Made by a program: the position numbers and the translations under genes
The notes under the pieces: model-generated
Told to the model about the DNA's origin: nothing
The model's input: only the letters and a program-made list of their open reading frames with translations
Database searches by the model: none
Shown: in pieces, positions 38,423 through 46,901 of the stretch
Position numbering within the stretch: the first letter of the stretch is position 1
How the letters are laid out: every line of letters begins with the position of its first letter
Origin: Streptomyces bicolor
GTDB taxonomy: Bacteria > Actinomycetota > Actinomycetes > Streptomycetales > Streptomycetaceae
Assembly: GCF_000719285.1 (NCBI RefSeq)
Contig: NZ_JOFS01000020.1
Span: forward strand, 1 to 64,000
DNA: 64,000 nt
Reading direction: 5' to 3'

Positions 38423-39073
38423 TCATTCCGGCGCTCTCGTGGTGGTCAGCGATGGCGAGGCTGGGAGATCGGCAGCTTCCTTGCATCCCACAAGTCCTGC
38501 CATCTTCCTCAACACCGGGTAGAGGAGAGAGATCTGGAGCTTCTGGCGTTCGGCGAGAGGGAGGTCCGAGTCGGGGCCGTTAAGCCGGGCGAGAAGATAA
38601 TGCTCCTTGTCGGGATTAAGGTTCCGGATGGAGGCGCTGCACTTGACGAGCGCGTAGGCAATCCGCCCATCGGAATAGGCCTGGTCGCCCACCGAGAAGA
38701 ACGCTGCTTCGGAGGTGTCGGAAGGGCTCATGAGGCCGTAGGCCCAACCGAACCTTATGATCATCCCGCGGTCCGTCGTATCGGAAAGAACGACCCCGCA
38801 CGCTTCCACGTCGTCGCCCTTGGCTTGCTTCAGCTCATCAGCCACCTTCGTCAGGCTGCTGCTGTACGACGCCTCTTCGACCTTCCTTCCTGCGAAGAGT
38901 TTCTCGAAGTCCTTCCTCGCTGCCGAACTCAGTGAGGAGTCACAGACTTCCTGGGCAAGCTGAGGGACTGAGGTCGTGTCCCCTTCACTCTTCTCGCTCG
39001 AACAGCCCACCATAGCCATGGCCAAGAGCGGCAAGACGGCTACGGCGAGGGTAAGTGTCGTGCGCTTTGCCAT
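38423..39073 (-). CDS. lipoprotein paired with the 744-residue gene
   Basis: The 216-residue protein has a lipoprotein signal: MAKRTTLTLA, a hydrophobic core, then the lipobox AMVGC with C24, followed by a Ser/Glu linker. The mature domain is soluble and helical, with cysteines in AQEVCDSS, VEACGVV, LVKCSAS and LVGCKEA. It begins two bases after the 744-residue gene stop, so the pair is co-translated. By position it could be a partner or immunity factor for the large protein; that is inference. Confidence 0.8.
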   Translation of the reverse strand: MAKRTTLTLAVAVLPLLAMAMVGCSSEKSEGDTTSVPQLAQEVCDSSLSSAARKDFEKLFAGRKVEEASYSSSLTKVADELKQAKGDDVEACGVVLSDTTDRGMIIRFGWAYGLMSPSDTSEAAFFSVGDQAYSDGRIAYALVKCSASIRNLNPDKEHYLLARLNGPDSDLPLAERQKLQISLLYPVLRKMAGLVGCKEAADLPASPSLTTTRAPE

Positions 39074-39075
39074 TC

Positions 39076-41310
39076 TCAGTCCTCCTCCTTGTAAGGAGCG
39101 CGAGAACTCTTTCCCTGGTCGTATCCGGCCGCCGCCGCCGCCGTTAGCCGTCTGTCCGGTGTCGAGTACTCCTCGATGCCATGCACCCGGTTGTATGCAG
39201 TGATAGGAAGTGCCGCGCGGCTCTCCCCCGTCACAACGTATTCGTCCCGGGCCTCCTCGATGGCGTCATTGTTGTCTGCCTCGAACTTCTTCGCTGTGTC
39301 GTCGATTTGCTGTCCCACAAAGGTCTCCAGCGCTCCACCTACTGTCTCCGCCGCCAGAGGCACCGCAATCGCCGCGCCCATGCCCCCGGTTGCAACGCCA
39401 ACGGCGCCCCCGATGACAGCCCCAGTCCCCCACTTGATCCATTCGGTGGACTTGCCGAGCTCCTCCTTCTGCTTTTCCTCGTCGCCCCGGTAATCCGCCT
39501 CGATCTGCTGAACCCGCGAGTCATCGAGCACACCATGCACCTGGGCGCCGGTACGCACGGCGGACTCGGCCTCCGTGATGTTGTGCGTCGAGTCCAGGAC
39601 ACCGAGTGTGTATGCCTGCTGCGCCTGGGACATCGCTGCATGAGTGTCCTCGTTCTGTCCCATGACCGTCAGGAAGTCGAGGGCATCCTCCCGTGAGATC
39701 TTGGCGTGGGCCTGCCCCTTCGTGTCGTACAAGGGGTCACGCGTGTCCTCGTTACGGTTACCGAAGTTCGAGACGCCGTTGTTGAGGTCATCGATGTATG
39801 CGGCGCCTACCTTGCTGAGGCTGTCCTCGATACCTGGGCGTTCGTGCATGAGCTCCGGGTGGTCCCCGTAGGTCGTGACGAGACGATCCATGAGCGCAGC
39901 GCCGTCGGCAGTCCGGTGCAGCGGCGGAACCTCGGACTCGTATGGACGTCCGATAGTGGCCGACTCAAGGGCATGGCCGAGGGAGTCATGGCCGGCGACC
40001 TTGCCGCTGGCGTCGCCCATCCGAGCATCGGCCGGCCAATCACGGGCCTCGGTCTCCTCGGACCCGCCGACGAGGTAGTCGAAGTTCTCGGTCTTCTTGA
40101 AGAAGTCTGCCGAGGCTTCGGGGTTGTGGCCGAGTGCCTCCAGGTAGCCGGTCATCGGGTCATTGCCCCGGTCGTTCTCTGCCCCGAAGTTGAGATCGCC
40201 TGTGTTGAAGTTGCCGGTCCAGACCATGTCGAGGTCAGCCCCGCCGCCCATCTTCCGTTCATGGCCGACCAGGGCGTTGCCGTAGTCCAAGAGGAATTCC
40301 CTGTCGTACTCGCCGTGGCGCATCAGGTTGCTCATCACCTGGAAGCCGTAAGGGTTGCCCGCGTCGTCGATCTCGAGCCGCTGCGGTCCGAGCTTGATCA
40401 TTTCCTGCTTCCACTCCGTCATGGCCTTGCTGTCGGAGTGAGTCGCGGTGCCGAGGGTGGTGCCGAGCTGGTTCTGGAGGTCCTTGAGAAGCTTCTCCCG
40501 CTCCTCGCTGCGGCCATAGGCTGCGGGGTACGGGTCGGCCATCTCGGACCAGAATGCCAACGTTCCCTTAGGACCGAGACCGGTGGCGAACTTCTCCTCG
40601 AACTTGGCGTCCTTGTCCTTGCTGTGCTCCTTGAGAAGCGCGTTGAGCTCCGTCAGCTCCTGGTCCGACATGTCCTTGCCCTTGCCGGCCAACTCCAGAG
40701 CGCGGGCGGAGTCCCGGGCAGCGTCTGCCGCGTCCAGCGAGGTGTAGACCTTGTCGTTGAAGTTCGCGTTGTCGCTGCCGAGGTTCTTGTTCAGCGCGTA
40801 GCAGGCCTCTTCGTCGGCCTCGGCGGCCCGTTGAAGGATGCGGTCGAGCTTGGCGACAATCGCGTCGATGTTGGCGTGCTGCTTGCGAATGAGGTCCTGC
40901 AGGTCGGGGTCATGGTGGCGCATCGGGTCCTTGGACAGGTCGTCGACCGGGGTGACCTCGCCCTTGGGGCTGACGTGCAGGCCCTTCTCCTTGGCCTCCA
41001 CCTCGGCGCAGTGGCGCAACTCGGCCTGGTAGCCCTTGAGCTTGGTGTGCAGGTCGCCGAGGATCTTGGCAATGCCATCGGCCTCGACCCGGGCATCGTC
41101 GAACTCCTGCTTGGCTTCTGTGGTCTTGGTCCCCGCGTAGGTGGCGGTGAGGACCGGCTGTCGCCAGCCGGCATCCTTATAGGGGCGCTCGACCCGATCC
41201 CCGAAGGAGCTGTGCAGGCCCTTGAACTTGGTGGAAGTCTCCGTCCACCGATCAGCGGCGCTTCTGAGATTGCCAAGCTTGAGGTGGTAGAGCTGCTCGT
41301 ACGTCGGCAT
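39076..41310 (-). CDS. 744-residue putative T7SS substrate
   Basis: The protein starts at ATG 41310 (MPTYEQLYHLKLGNLRSAAD). It opens with helical, coiled-coil-like sequence containing DAGWRQPVL, similar to WXG-type N-termini in long actinobacterial T7SS proteins. A long charged middle has motifs such as LAFWSEMADPYPAAYGRSEE. A hydrophobic glycine-rich segment lies near residues 645-675 (GTGAVIGGAVGVATGGMGAA), then a charged tail. I recall Streptomyces proteins of this kind annotated as DUF6571-like, but cannot confirm. No nuclease or NADase motif is visible. WXG and lipoprotein genes flank it. Confidence 0.75.
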   Translation of the reverse strand: MPTYEQLYHLKLGNLRSAADRWTETSTKFKGLHSSFGDRVERPYKDAGWRQPVLTATYAGTKTTEAKQEFDDARVEADGIAKILGDLHTKLKGYQAELRHCAEVEAKEKGLHVSPKGEVTPVDDLSKDPMRHHDPDLQDLIRKQHANIDAIVAKLDRILQRAAEADEEACYALNKNLGSDNANFNDKVYTSLDAADAARDSARALELAGKGKDMSDQELTELNALLKEHSKDKDAKFEEKFATGLGPKGTLAFWSEMADPYPAAYGRSEEREKLLKDLQNQLGTTLGTATHSDSKAMTEWKQEMIKLGPQRLEIDDAGNPYGFQVMSNLMRHGEYDREFLLDYGNALVGHERKMGGGADLDMVWTGNFNTGDLNFGAENDRGNDPMTGYLEALGHNPEASADFFKKTENFDYLVGGSEETEARDWPADARMGDASGKVAGHDSLGHALESATIGRPYESEVPPLHRTADGAALMDRLVTTYGDHPELMHERPGIEDSLSKVGAAYIDDLNNGVSNFGNRNEDTRDPLYDTKGQAHAKISREDALDFLTVMGQNEDTHAAMSQAQQAYTLGVLDSTHNITEAESAVRTGAQVHGVLDDSRVQQIEADYRGDEEKQKEELGKSTEWIKWGTGAVIGGAVGVATGGMGAAIAVPLAAETVGGALETFVGQQIDDTAKKFEADNNDAIEEARDEYVVTGESRAALPITAYNRVHGIEEYSTPDRRLTAAAAAGYDQGKSSRAPYKEED

Positions 41311-41371
41311 CGGCCGGAATTCTCCCCGTGAAAATGCTGATGTGACAGCTGGTTGGCTAATGCGCGGCTGA

Positions 41372-41698
41372 TCAGCCGAACGGTGACGGCTGCGCAGACA
41401 TCGTCTGGGTGTTCGCCGACTCGACCTCGACGTAGTTGTTACGCGTGGCGCCGAACTGGGCGCTGAGGTCCCGGCACCGGCCGACCAACCCATCCACCTG
41501 GAGAGACCACACCGACGCGAGCCTGTTCAGCGCGGCGCCCGCGCCGCCGCTCCAATCAGCACTGAAGTCCTTGGCTGCCGCATAGGTCTCATCGACAGGA
41601 TGGTTGCCGGCGGTTCTTGTCTCGCCAGCGATCTCCGCCGCCCCGTTGCCTGCCTGCCGCAGCGACTCCGGGTTGTCGACTTCTGTACCGCCTGACAT
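41372..41698 (-). CDS. WXG100-like protein ending in SPFG
   Basis: The 108-residue helical protein has a WXG turn in FSADWSGGAGAAL near residue 48. YVEVE near the C-terminus fits the YxxxD/E signal. It ends SAQPSPFG, the same last four residues as EsxB at 50589. It lies 61 bp upstream of the 744-residue gene and probably forms a cassette with it and the lipoprotein. Confidence 0.8.
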   Translation of the reverse strand: MSGGTEVDNPESLRQAGNGAAEIAGETRTAGNHPVDETYAAAKDFSADWSGGAGAALNRLASVWSLQVDGLVGRCRDLSAQFGATRNNYVEVESANTQTMSAQPSPFG

Positions 41699-41981
41699 GG
41701 TTTCCCCTCTTTATCCCCGTTGGTGCGCCCCATGGACCACATGTCACGTCGAGAATATCTGAAGAGATGCCAAATGGATCATCAGTGGCAGAGGTAAGGC
41801 AGGATTTTGGTCAGGCGGTTAACTCCGTTAGACCGCGTGGGAGAGATACGCCTCTCAGTCGTTGGGCGCCCCTGCTGGTCAAAGAGTTTGGCGATTGGTG
41901 ACGTTGGCGACCTGGTGGCCCCCTCGCCAGCATGGTGTTGATCGCCGCCGGAGCCGACAAGGTTTTGAGGCCTACGACTGA

Positions 41982-42185
41982 TCACCGCAGGAGGTTGAGG
42001 AAGGCGCTCCACGCGTGGTGGCCGAACTCGAGCACAGGAGCGATAGGTCGCTTGCTGTCGCGTACCAGGACTATGTGGGGGACGTCGTCGGCGACCTCGA
42101 CGCACTCATTGTTTCCGCCACTGTATGTGCTGCTGCGCCACCTCGCGCCTGACAGATCCGGCGTGCCGTGACGTGCGTGCTTCAT
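41982..42185 (-). CDS. DUF397 protein of a whiJ-like trio
   Basis: The 67-residue protein (MKHARHGTPDLSGARWRSST) has the full DUF397 pattern: W-R-S-S-T-Y-S-G, ECVEVAD, and a final RDSKRPIAPVLEF helix. In Streptomyces such proteins pair with an XRE/DUF5753 regulator, as in the whiJ and abaA-type clusters. Its start overlaps the stop of the HTH gene by four bases (ATGA). Confidence 0.92.
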   Translation of the reverse strand: MKHARHGTPDLSGARWRSSTYSGGNNECVEVADDVPHIVLVRDSKRPIAPVLEFGHHAWSAFLNLLR

Positions 42186-43066
42186 GGTCTGTACTCCTTG
42201 GCCCTGCGATGGATGACGGCACGGGACTCCACTGGAGAGAGCGCGGATGTGCGTGCAGCGTCGAAGAGGCCCCGGTATCGAGCGACTTCCGCCTCTCGCT
42301 CAAGCCATGTCGAACCGGTTGGGTTGTCCGCCAACACCACGTCCAAGGCTCCCTCTTCGGGAAAGCCCAGCACCACGTACGGGCCGAACATACTCGCATG
42401 GGCACCGCGGGAGAACGGCAGCACCTGCACAGTCACATTGGGACGCTCGGAAACGTCCAGAAGATGTTGCAGCTGCCCTTTCATCACCTGGGCTCCGCCT
42501 ACTTGCTGAAGGAGTACGGCTTCCGACAGAACGGCCCAGAGGTGCAGAGGTGAGTCGCCTGTCAGCCGCTGCTGCCGAGCCAGTCGCACCGTGACGAACT
42601 GTTCGATCTCGTCCCCCGTCTCCCACTGCCGTGATGCCACCGTTACGGCACGGATGTACTCCGGGATCTGAAGCAGGCCGGGAACGAGTTGCGCCTGGAA
42701 GGTGCGGATGGAATCCGCCATGGCCTCCAGAGCGATGTAGTCGCGGTAGGCGTCGGCGAGGACGGAGCTGTACTGGTTCCACCACCCTTGCCTACGGCGC
42801 CTGTTGGCCTTACGGGCCAGAGCGGTCAGTCGCTCACGGAGATCGACGTCCGACACCTTGTACGTCTGCAGCATGGCCGTCAGGTCGGGAAGCCTCACCG
42901 CCACTCGTCCGTTCTCGATACGGCTGATCTTGCCCTTGGTGCAGTCGAGAGCCTCAGCGGCCTGGACGGTTGTCAGCTCCGCAGCTTCTCGCAACCGGCG
43001 GAGCTCGTCTCCGAGTTGGCGCCCGAGGACGGTCGATGGACTCGCGGCGTCGTTTTTGGCAAGCAT
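42182..43066 (-). CDS. XRE-family HTH regulator (WhiJ-like, DUF5753)
   Basis: The 294-residue protein has an N-terminal XRE helix-turn-helix (about residues 16-70; LTTVQAAEALDCTKGKISRI) followed by the sensor-like domain usually called DUF5753 (RTFQAQLVPGLLQIPEYIRA, VQVLPFSRGAHASMFGPYV). The DUF397 partner is coupled downstream. WhiJ-type regulators control development; what this one controls is unknown. It is divergent from the ATP-binding gene at 43268, with the shared control region at 43067-43267. Confidence 0.93.
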   Translation of the reverse strand: MLAKNDAASPSTVLGRQLGDELRRLREAAELTTVQAAEALDCTKGKISRIENGRVAVRLPDLTAMLQTYKVSDVDLRERLTALARKANRRRRQGWWNQYSSVLADAYRDYIALEAMADSIRTFQAQLVPGLLQIPEYIRAVTVASRQWETGDEIEQFVTVRLARQQRLTGDSPLHLWAVLSEAVLLQQVGGAQVMKGQLQHLLDVSERPNVTVQVLPFSRGAHASMFGPYVVLGFPEEGALDVVLADNPTGSTWLEREAEVARYRGLFDAARTSALSPVESRAVIHRRAKEYRP

Positions 43067-43267
43067 GACAACACCTTTAGCAGGGCAGCGGGCGCCAAGA
43101 CATAGCCGCCATCCGAAAGAGGGAATATTGCTGCCGCCTCAAATGGAAACGTTGCAGATTGAGTTGGTGCACCTTCATTCTGTTGGCCATGGACACCGGT
43201 GTCCCGCTGCCCAACTGGCCTTCTCTGTAGGGGATCCCGGTCAAGCATCTACTCCCCGGGGGCTGCC

Positions 43268-43921
43268 ATGGCCGTACTGAACCAAGTCGCGTTTCAGCTG
43301 TCCCGCCGTCGCGGCAGCGTTCCCCGGGCGCGAGCCCTGGTCACCGCAGTGCTCGGCACCTGGGGAATCGATCAAGAAGCCATCGATACGGCGGAGCTGG
43401 TGCTGTCGGAGCTTGTCACCAACGCACTGCGGGCACGGGCCCCAGGTGACCGCCAGGTGGGCATCCGCATCGCGCACTCCGAGGCGGACGGGCTGCTGCG
43501 GCTGGAGGTAAGCGACGCTGCGGAGGGCAGGCCCGAGGTACGAAGTCCCGGCGAGGACGAGGACGGGGGACGTGGATTGCTGCTCGTGGATGCGCTGACT
43601 CACCGCTGGGGCGTACAGAAACGCGAGGGCGGCATCGGGAAGACGGTGTGGGCCGAGCTGAAGGCGCCGGTCATCGCGGCTGTCCCGATCGAAAGGGAGA
43701 TCGCCGCGGTCACGGTCCAACCGGGGGAGCAGGTCCAGTTGCGCGGGGCGTGGCGGACCGTCCGCAGTGTCCGGGGTGAACGGTCTGTCACGGGTGGGTT
43801 CGTCTTGGTGCTGGGACTGGACGACGGCCCCGTAGTGCGGGTGGACGCCACCGATCCGCTGACTGTGCGGAGCACGGGGCGAAATGGTTCCTGCGGCGCC
43901 GCAGGAAGCGGTGAAACGTAG
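43268..43921 (+). CDS. anti-sigma-like ATP-binding protein (GHKL)
   Basis: The 217-residue protein starts at ATG 43268 (MAVLNQVAFQLSRRRGSVPR). An N-terminal HATPase domain of the RsbW/SpoIIAB type has the N-box ELVLSELVTNALRA and a later GRGLLLVDALTHRWG. The last 90 residues (VQPGEQVQLRGAWRTVRSV, VLVLGLDDGPVVRV) form an extra beta-rich domain not usual in short family members. It is the third member of the whiJ/abaA-type trio and divergent from the HTH gene. Confidence 0.88.
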   Translation: MAVLNQVAFQLSRRRGSVPRARALVTAVLGTWGIDQEAIDTAELVLSELVTNALRARAPGDRQVGIRIAHSEADGLLRLEVSDAAEGRPEVRSPGEDEDGGRGLLLVDALTHRWGVQKREGGIGKTVWAELKAPVIAAVPIEREIAAVTVQPGEQVQLRGAWRTVRSVRGERSVTGGFVLVLGLDDGPVVRVDATDPLTVRSTGRNGSCGAAGSGET

Positions 43922-43991
43922 GTTGCCTGACGCGCACCGGGATTGTGACTCCTCCGTCGGTAAGACTGGAGCCACTGGTACTCGCACTATG

Positions 43992-44031
43992 CCCAGCGGG
44001 CGTGATGCCTGGTCGCATCACGCCCGCTGGG
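43992..44031. terminator. bidirectional terminator
   Basis: CCCAGCGGGCGTGATGC at 43992-44008 pairs perfectly with GCATCACGCCCGCTGGG at 44015-44031 around a six-base loop, between convergent genes. This is one of the strongest hairpins in the window. Confidence 0.9.
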
Positions 44032-44051
44032 ATCTGAGCCGTATCAGGCCG

Positions 44052-45364
44052 CTACTGCTGGGGCGGCCACTGGCTGTGAGGCGGGGTTGGGTGCTGGTAC
44101 GGGTTCTGGTGCGGCGAAACCTGCTGCTGATACGGGTTGTGCTGGGGCGGGAAGGGCTGCTGAGCGTATTGCGGGTAGCCGGCACGACCGCCAGGAGCGC
44201 CAGTCTGGTTGCTGTTTCGTCGGGACCGCTTGGCGATCAAGAGCACAATCAGGCCGATGACAGCCAGTCCCCCGACACCGATGACAGTCCAGGCAATGAT
44301 TGCCTTTCGATCAGCCCTTGCCTGTTCCTCATCGGACATGCCGATCGCAGGAGCGGCCGACTTCTCCTTGAGGGACTCCGGAACGGTGAGGGGACCGTAG
44401 TTCGAGCCGGCCGGGATGTCCTCTTTCAGTGCTGCGAGCGGCTGGATGATGCCGTAGCCGTACCGCTTGTCCGGCAGGGACAGGCCCTTCTCGGCATCCG
44501 GTAGGGCCGCTGTCTTCACGAGGCGGTTTGCGATCTGGCCTGCCGTAAGGTCAGGAAATTTTGATCGAAGGAGGGCAGCCGCTGCCGCAACATACGCAGT
44601 GGCATCAGATGTACCGGTTCCAGAACGATATTCGTTGCCGGATCCGCTTGCGGAGACAATGTGAGTACCGGGAGCAGCCAATGACACAAAGTCCCCCGGG
44701 TTCGAGCCCTCCCAGATGAAGCCGTCATTCTTTACGGCGCCTACGCCCAAGGCACCCGGCGAAGCGGCTGGATAGCACTTACCGCCTTTATCGCCCTCAT
44801 TTCCGGCTCCACCAACTACCAACACGTCACGACTCAAAGCATAAGCTACAGCCTCATTAGCTGCTTCTATCTGGCGAGGGTCGGTAGAATCGAAGCACAT
44901 AGAGACGCTGATCACGGAGGCGCCGTGGTCAACTGCGTATGGAATGGACGTGGGATATCCTGGCCCATCTGTACCAAAATCACGAACCGGCAAGATTTTG
45001 CCTTCGGCGCCAATCCGATGACGCCATCGTTAGTGCCATGGCCGTGCGCCACGATGATTGACGCCATAGCCGTGCCGTGGTCGTCACCGGAACGTGGGGT
45101 CGTAGGACCCCCGTCCATGAAGTCTTTCCCTTCAAGGACGTTGCCCTGAAGGTCGATGTGGTTGGCATTCACGCCATCATCAATGACAGCAACTGTTACC
45201 CCGCTTCCTTGAGAGATATTCCACACAGACTGGGCGTTGAGCGCTTCCAGCGCCCACTGATCTTGTCTGATCTGATCTGCCGTCGCAAGCGGAGTTGAGA
45301 CAAAAACCAGTGCACCGGTCAATACTCCGCAGCCAACCGTGCGGATTGCCTGAGCGAGGACCAT
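44052..45364 (-). pseudogene. mycosin with a single-base frameshift
   Basis: The gene starts at ATG 45364 (MVLAQAIRTV, a signal peptide) and carries D in VTVAVIDDGV and H in DDHGTAMAS. At 44996-44999 the run of four T on the plus strand (A on the coding strand) is one base short. The protein should read LAPKAKILPVRDFG, but one frame reads LAPKAKSCRF and the next resumes ILPVRDFGTDGPGY. The rest, with GTSDATAYVAA, a TM helix and a Gln/Pro-rich tail, is intact. It is closely related to the gene at 45474. Real inactivation, slippage or sequencing error are all possible. Confidence 0.85.
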
Positions 45365-45398
45365 TCCGTCTTCCTGTCCCTTACCCAAACGTGAACGT

Positions 45399-45433
45399 GG
45401 GCGCAAAGACAAAATATTGTCTTTGCGCCCACG
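45399..45433 (-). terminator. terminator between the tandem mycosins
   Basis: GTGGGCGCAAAGACAA at 45399-45414 pairs perfectly with TTGTCTTTGCGCCCAC at 45418-45433, a 16-bp stem with a three-base loop, 40 bp past the stop of the mycosin at 45474. Confidence 0.85.
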
Positions 45434-45473
45434 CGACCTTCATGTCGAGTTTCGCGCTGCACCGAATCCGCGG

Positions 45474-46814
45474 CTACTGCTGCGGCGGCCACTGCCCCTG
45501 CGGCGGAGTGGGCTGCTGCTGGTACGGGTTCGGTTGCTGCGGCGGCCCCTGCTGCTGGTACGGGTTCTGCTGGGGCGGGTAGGGCTGCTGACCGTATTGC
45601 GGGTAGCCGGCAGGACCGCCGGGTCCACCGCTGTTGTTGCTATTACGCCGGGACCGCTTCACGATCAGGAGCACGATGAGGCCGATCACGGCCAGGGCGA
45701 TGACGCCGAGGATGACGAAGAACAGCATCTGCTTCTGGTCTGCCTTTTTGTTTTCTGCGGCGTACTCGGCGTCGGACTTGCCGGTGCTTGGAGCAGCGGA
45801 GGAGCTCTCAGATCCAGGGGCCTTAAGCGGCCCGTACTTCGAGCCTGCGGGGATGTCCTCCGTCAGCGCAGCGAGCGGGCGGATGGTGCCGTAGCCGTAC
45901 TTTTCGTCGGGGAGGGAAAGTCCCTTGGCGGAGTCGGGAAGGACGGCGGTCTTTACGAGGCGATTTGCGATCTGCCCTGCCGTGAGGTCCGGGAACTTCG
46001 ACCGGAGCAAGGCAGCAGCTGCTGATACGAACGCCGTCGAGTCCGAAGTACCATCTCCGATCTGGAGATTGTTGCCAGGCCATCCTGCGCTCACAATACG
46101 CGTGGCAGGGGCGGTCAACAGAACTTCGGGTCCGTAGTTGGAATCTTGCCAAACATTTCCACTCTGGTTAACCCCTCCCACCGCCAAGACACCCGGGGCC
46201 ATAGCAGGGAATCCAACTCTCCGTTTCCCTTGGTTTCCGGTTCCGGCCACGATTAGGACGTCATGCTCGAGCGCGTAGGAGATCGCCTCCATATCTTCGA
46301 CAGAACCGCCAGCTTCCGAGTACTCATCACGAATATCCATGGAAATATTAATGACAGAGGCCCCATTGTCCACCGCGTAGCGAATCTCGTCTGCAAACCC
46401 GGCCAGGTCCGCGCGGATAGGGAGAATCTTGGCTTCTGGCGCTAGACCCATTACGCCGTCTGCCGCACTGGGCCCATGCCCATGTCCTGCGATAATTGCG
46501 GCCATCTGCGTGCCGTGGGTCGGCTTATTATCCGAGGCTTCAGGCGAGGCATCATCATCCCCATCGACAAAATCTTTGCCTTTGAGGACGTTACTTTTCA
46601 GATCCACGTGCTCAGCGTTCACGCCAACATCAATGACTGCGACTGTGACGCCCTTGCCTTTGGATACCTTCCAGACAGACTCGGCCTGCAGTGCCTCCAA
46701 TGCCCACTGATCACGTCTGGTCTGGTCTGCGGAGGCAGTAGGAGCCGCCGCCAGTATCAGCGCGCCCGTCAGTGCCGTGGCGCCCAGAGCGCGCACAGTT
46801 CGCGTGAAGGCCAT
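45474..46814 (-). CDS. mycosin-type S8 serine protease
   Basis: The 446-residue protein starts at ATG 46814 (MAFTRTVRAL) behind GAAGAAGGA. Signal peptide at 1-29; catalytic triad D62 (VAVIDVGV), H100 (THGTQM) and S257 (GDGTSDS), with oxyanion N194. A TM helix lies at about 364-386, followed by a cytosolic Gln/Pro-rich tail with NPYQQQ repeats. The substrate-side motif after the Ser is DSTAFVSAAAA instead of the usual AAPYVSG. Its broken sister lies downstream. Both appear to be an extra mycosin type specific to this island. Confidence 0.93.
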   Translation of the reverse strand: MAFTRTVRALGATALTGALILAAAPTASADQTRRDQWALEALQAESVWKVSKGKGVTVAVIDVGVNAEHVDLKSNVLKGKDFVDGDDDASPEASDNKPTHGTQMAAIIAGHGHGPSAADGVMGLAPEAKILPIRADLAGFADEIRYAVDNGASVINISMDIRDEYSEAGGSVEDMEAISYALEHDVLIVAGTGNQGKRRVGFPAMAPGVLAVGGVNQSGNVWQDSNYGPEVLLTAPATRIVSAGWPGNNLQIGDGTSDSTAFVSAAAALLRSKFPDLTAGQIANRLVKTAVLPDSAKGLSLPDEKYGYGTIRPLAALTEDIPAGSKYGPLKAPGSESSSAAPSTGKSDAEYAAENKKADQKQMLFFVILGVIALAVIGLIVLLIVKRSRRNSNNSGGPGGPAGYPQYGQQPYPPQQNPYQQQGPPQQPNPYQQQPTPPQGQWPPQQ

Positions 46815-46839
46815 TCCTTCTTCCTCTCCCATACCGAAA

Positions 46840-46869
46840 CGTGGGCGTGACCCGGAGGCCACGCCCACG
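46840..46869 (-). terminator. hairpin after the 473-residue gene
   Basis: CGTGGGCGTG at 46840-46849 pairs with CACGCCCACG at 46860-46869. It precedes the mycosin start on the same strand and resembles the hairpin at 45399. Confidence 0.7.
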
Positions 46870-46901
46870 CATCCTGTCACGTGCCGGTGAGAGCCAACCG
46901 A

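Noticed and set aside
19059..41310. Polymorphic toxin domains at the ends of the large WXG proteins
   Set aside because: I looked for nuclease, NADase, deaminase or ADP-ribosyltransferase motifs and saw none; the ends are hydrophobic or merely charged.
41746..41901. Small plus-strand frame before the DUF397 gene
   Set aside because: It is lower in GC than its neighbours, with no ribosome site or family resemblance; possibly a remnant but not supportable.
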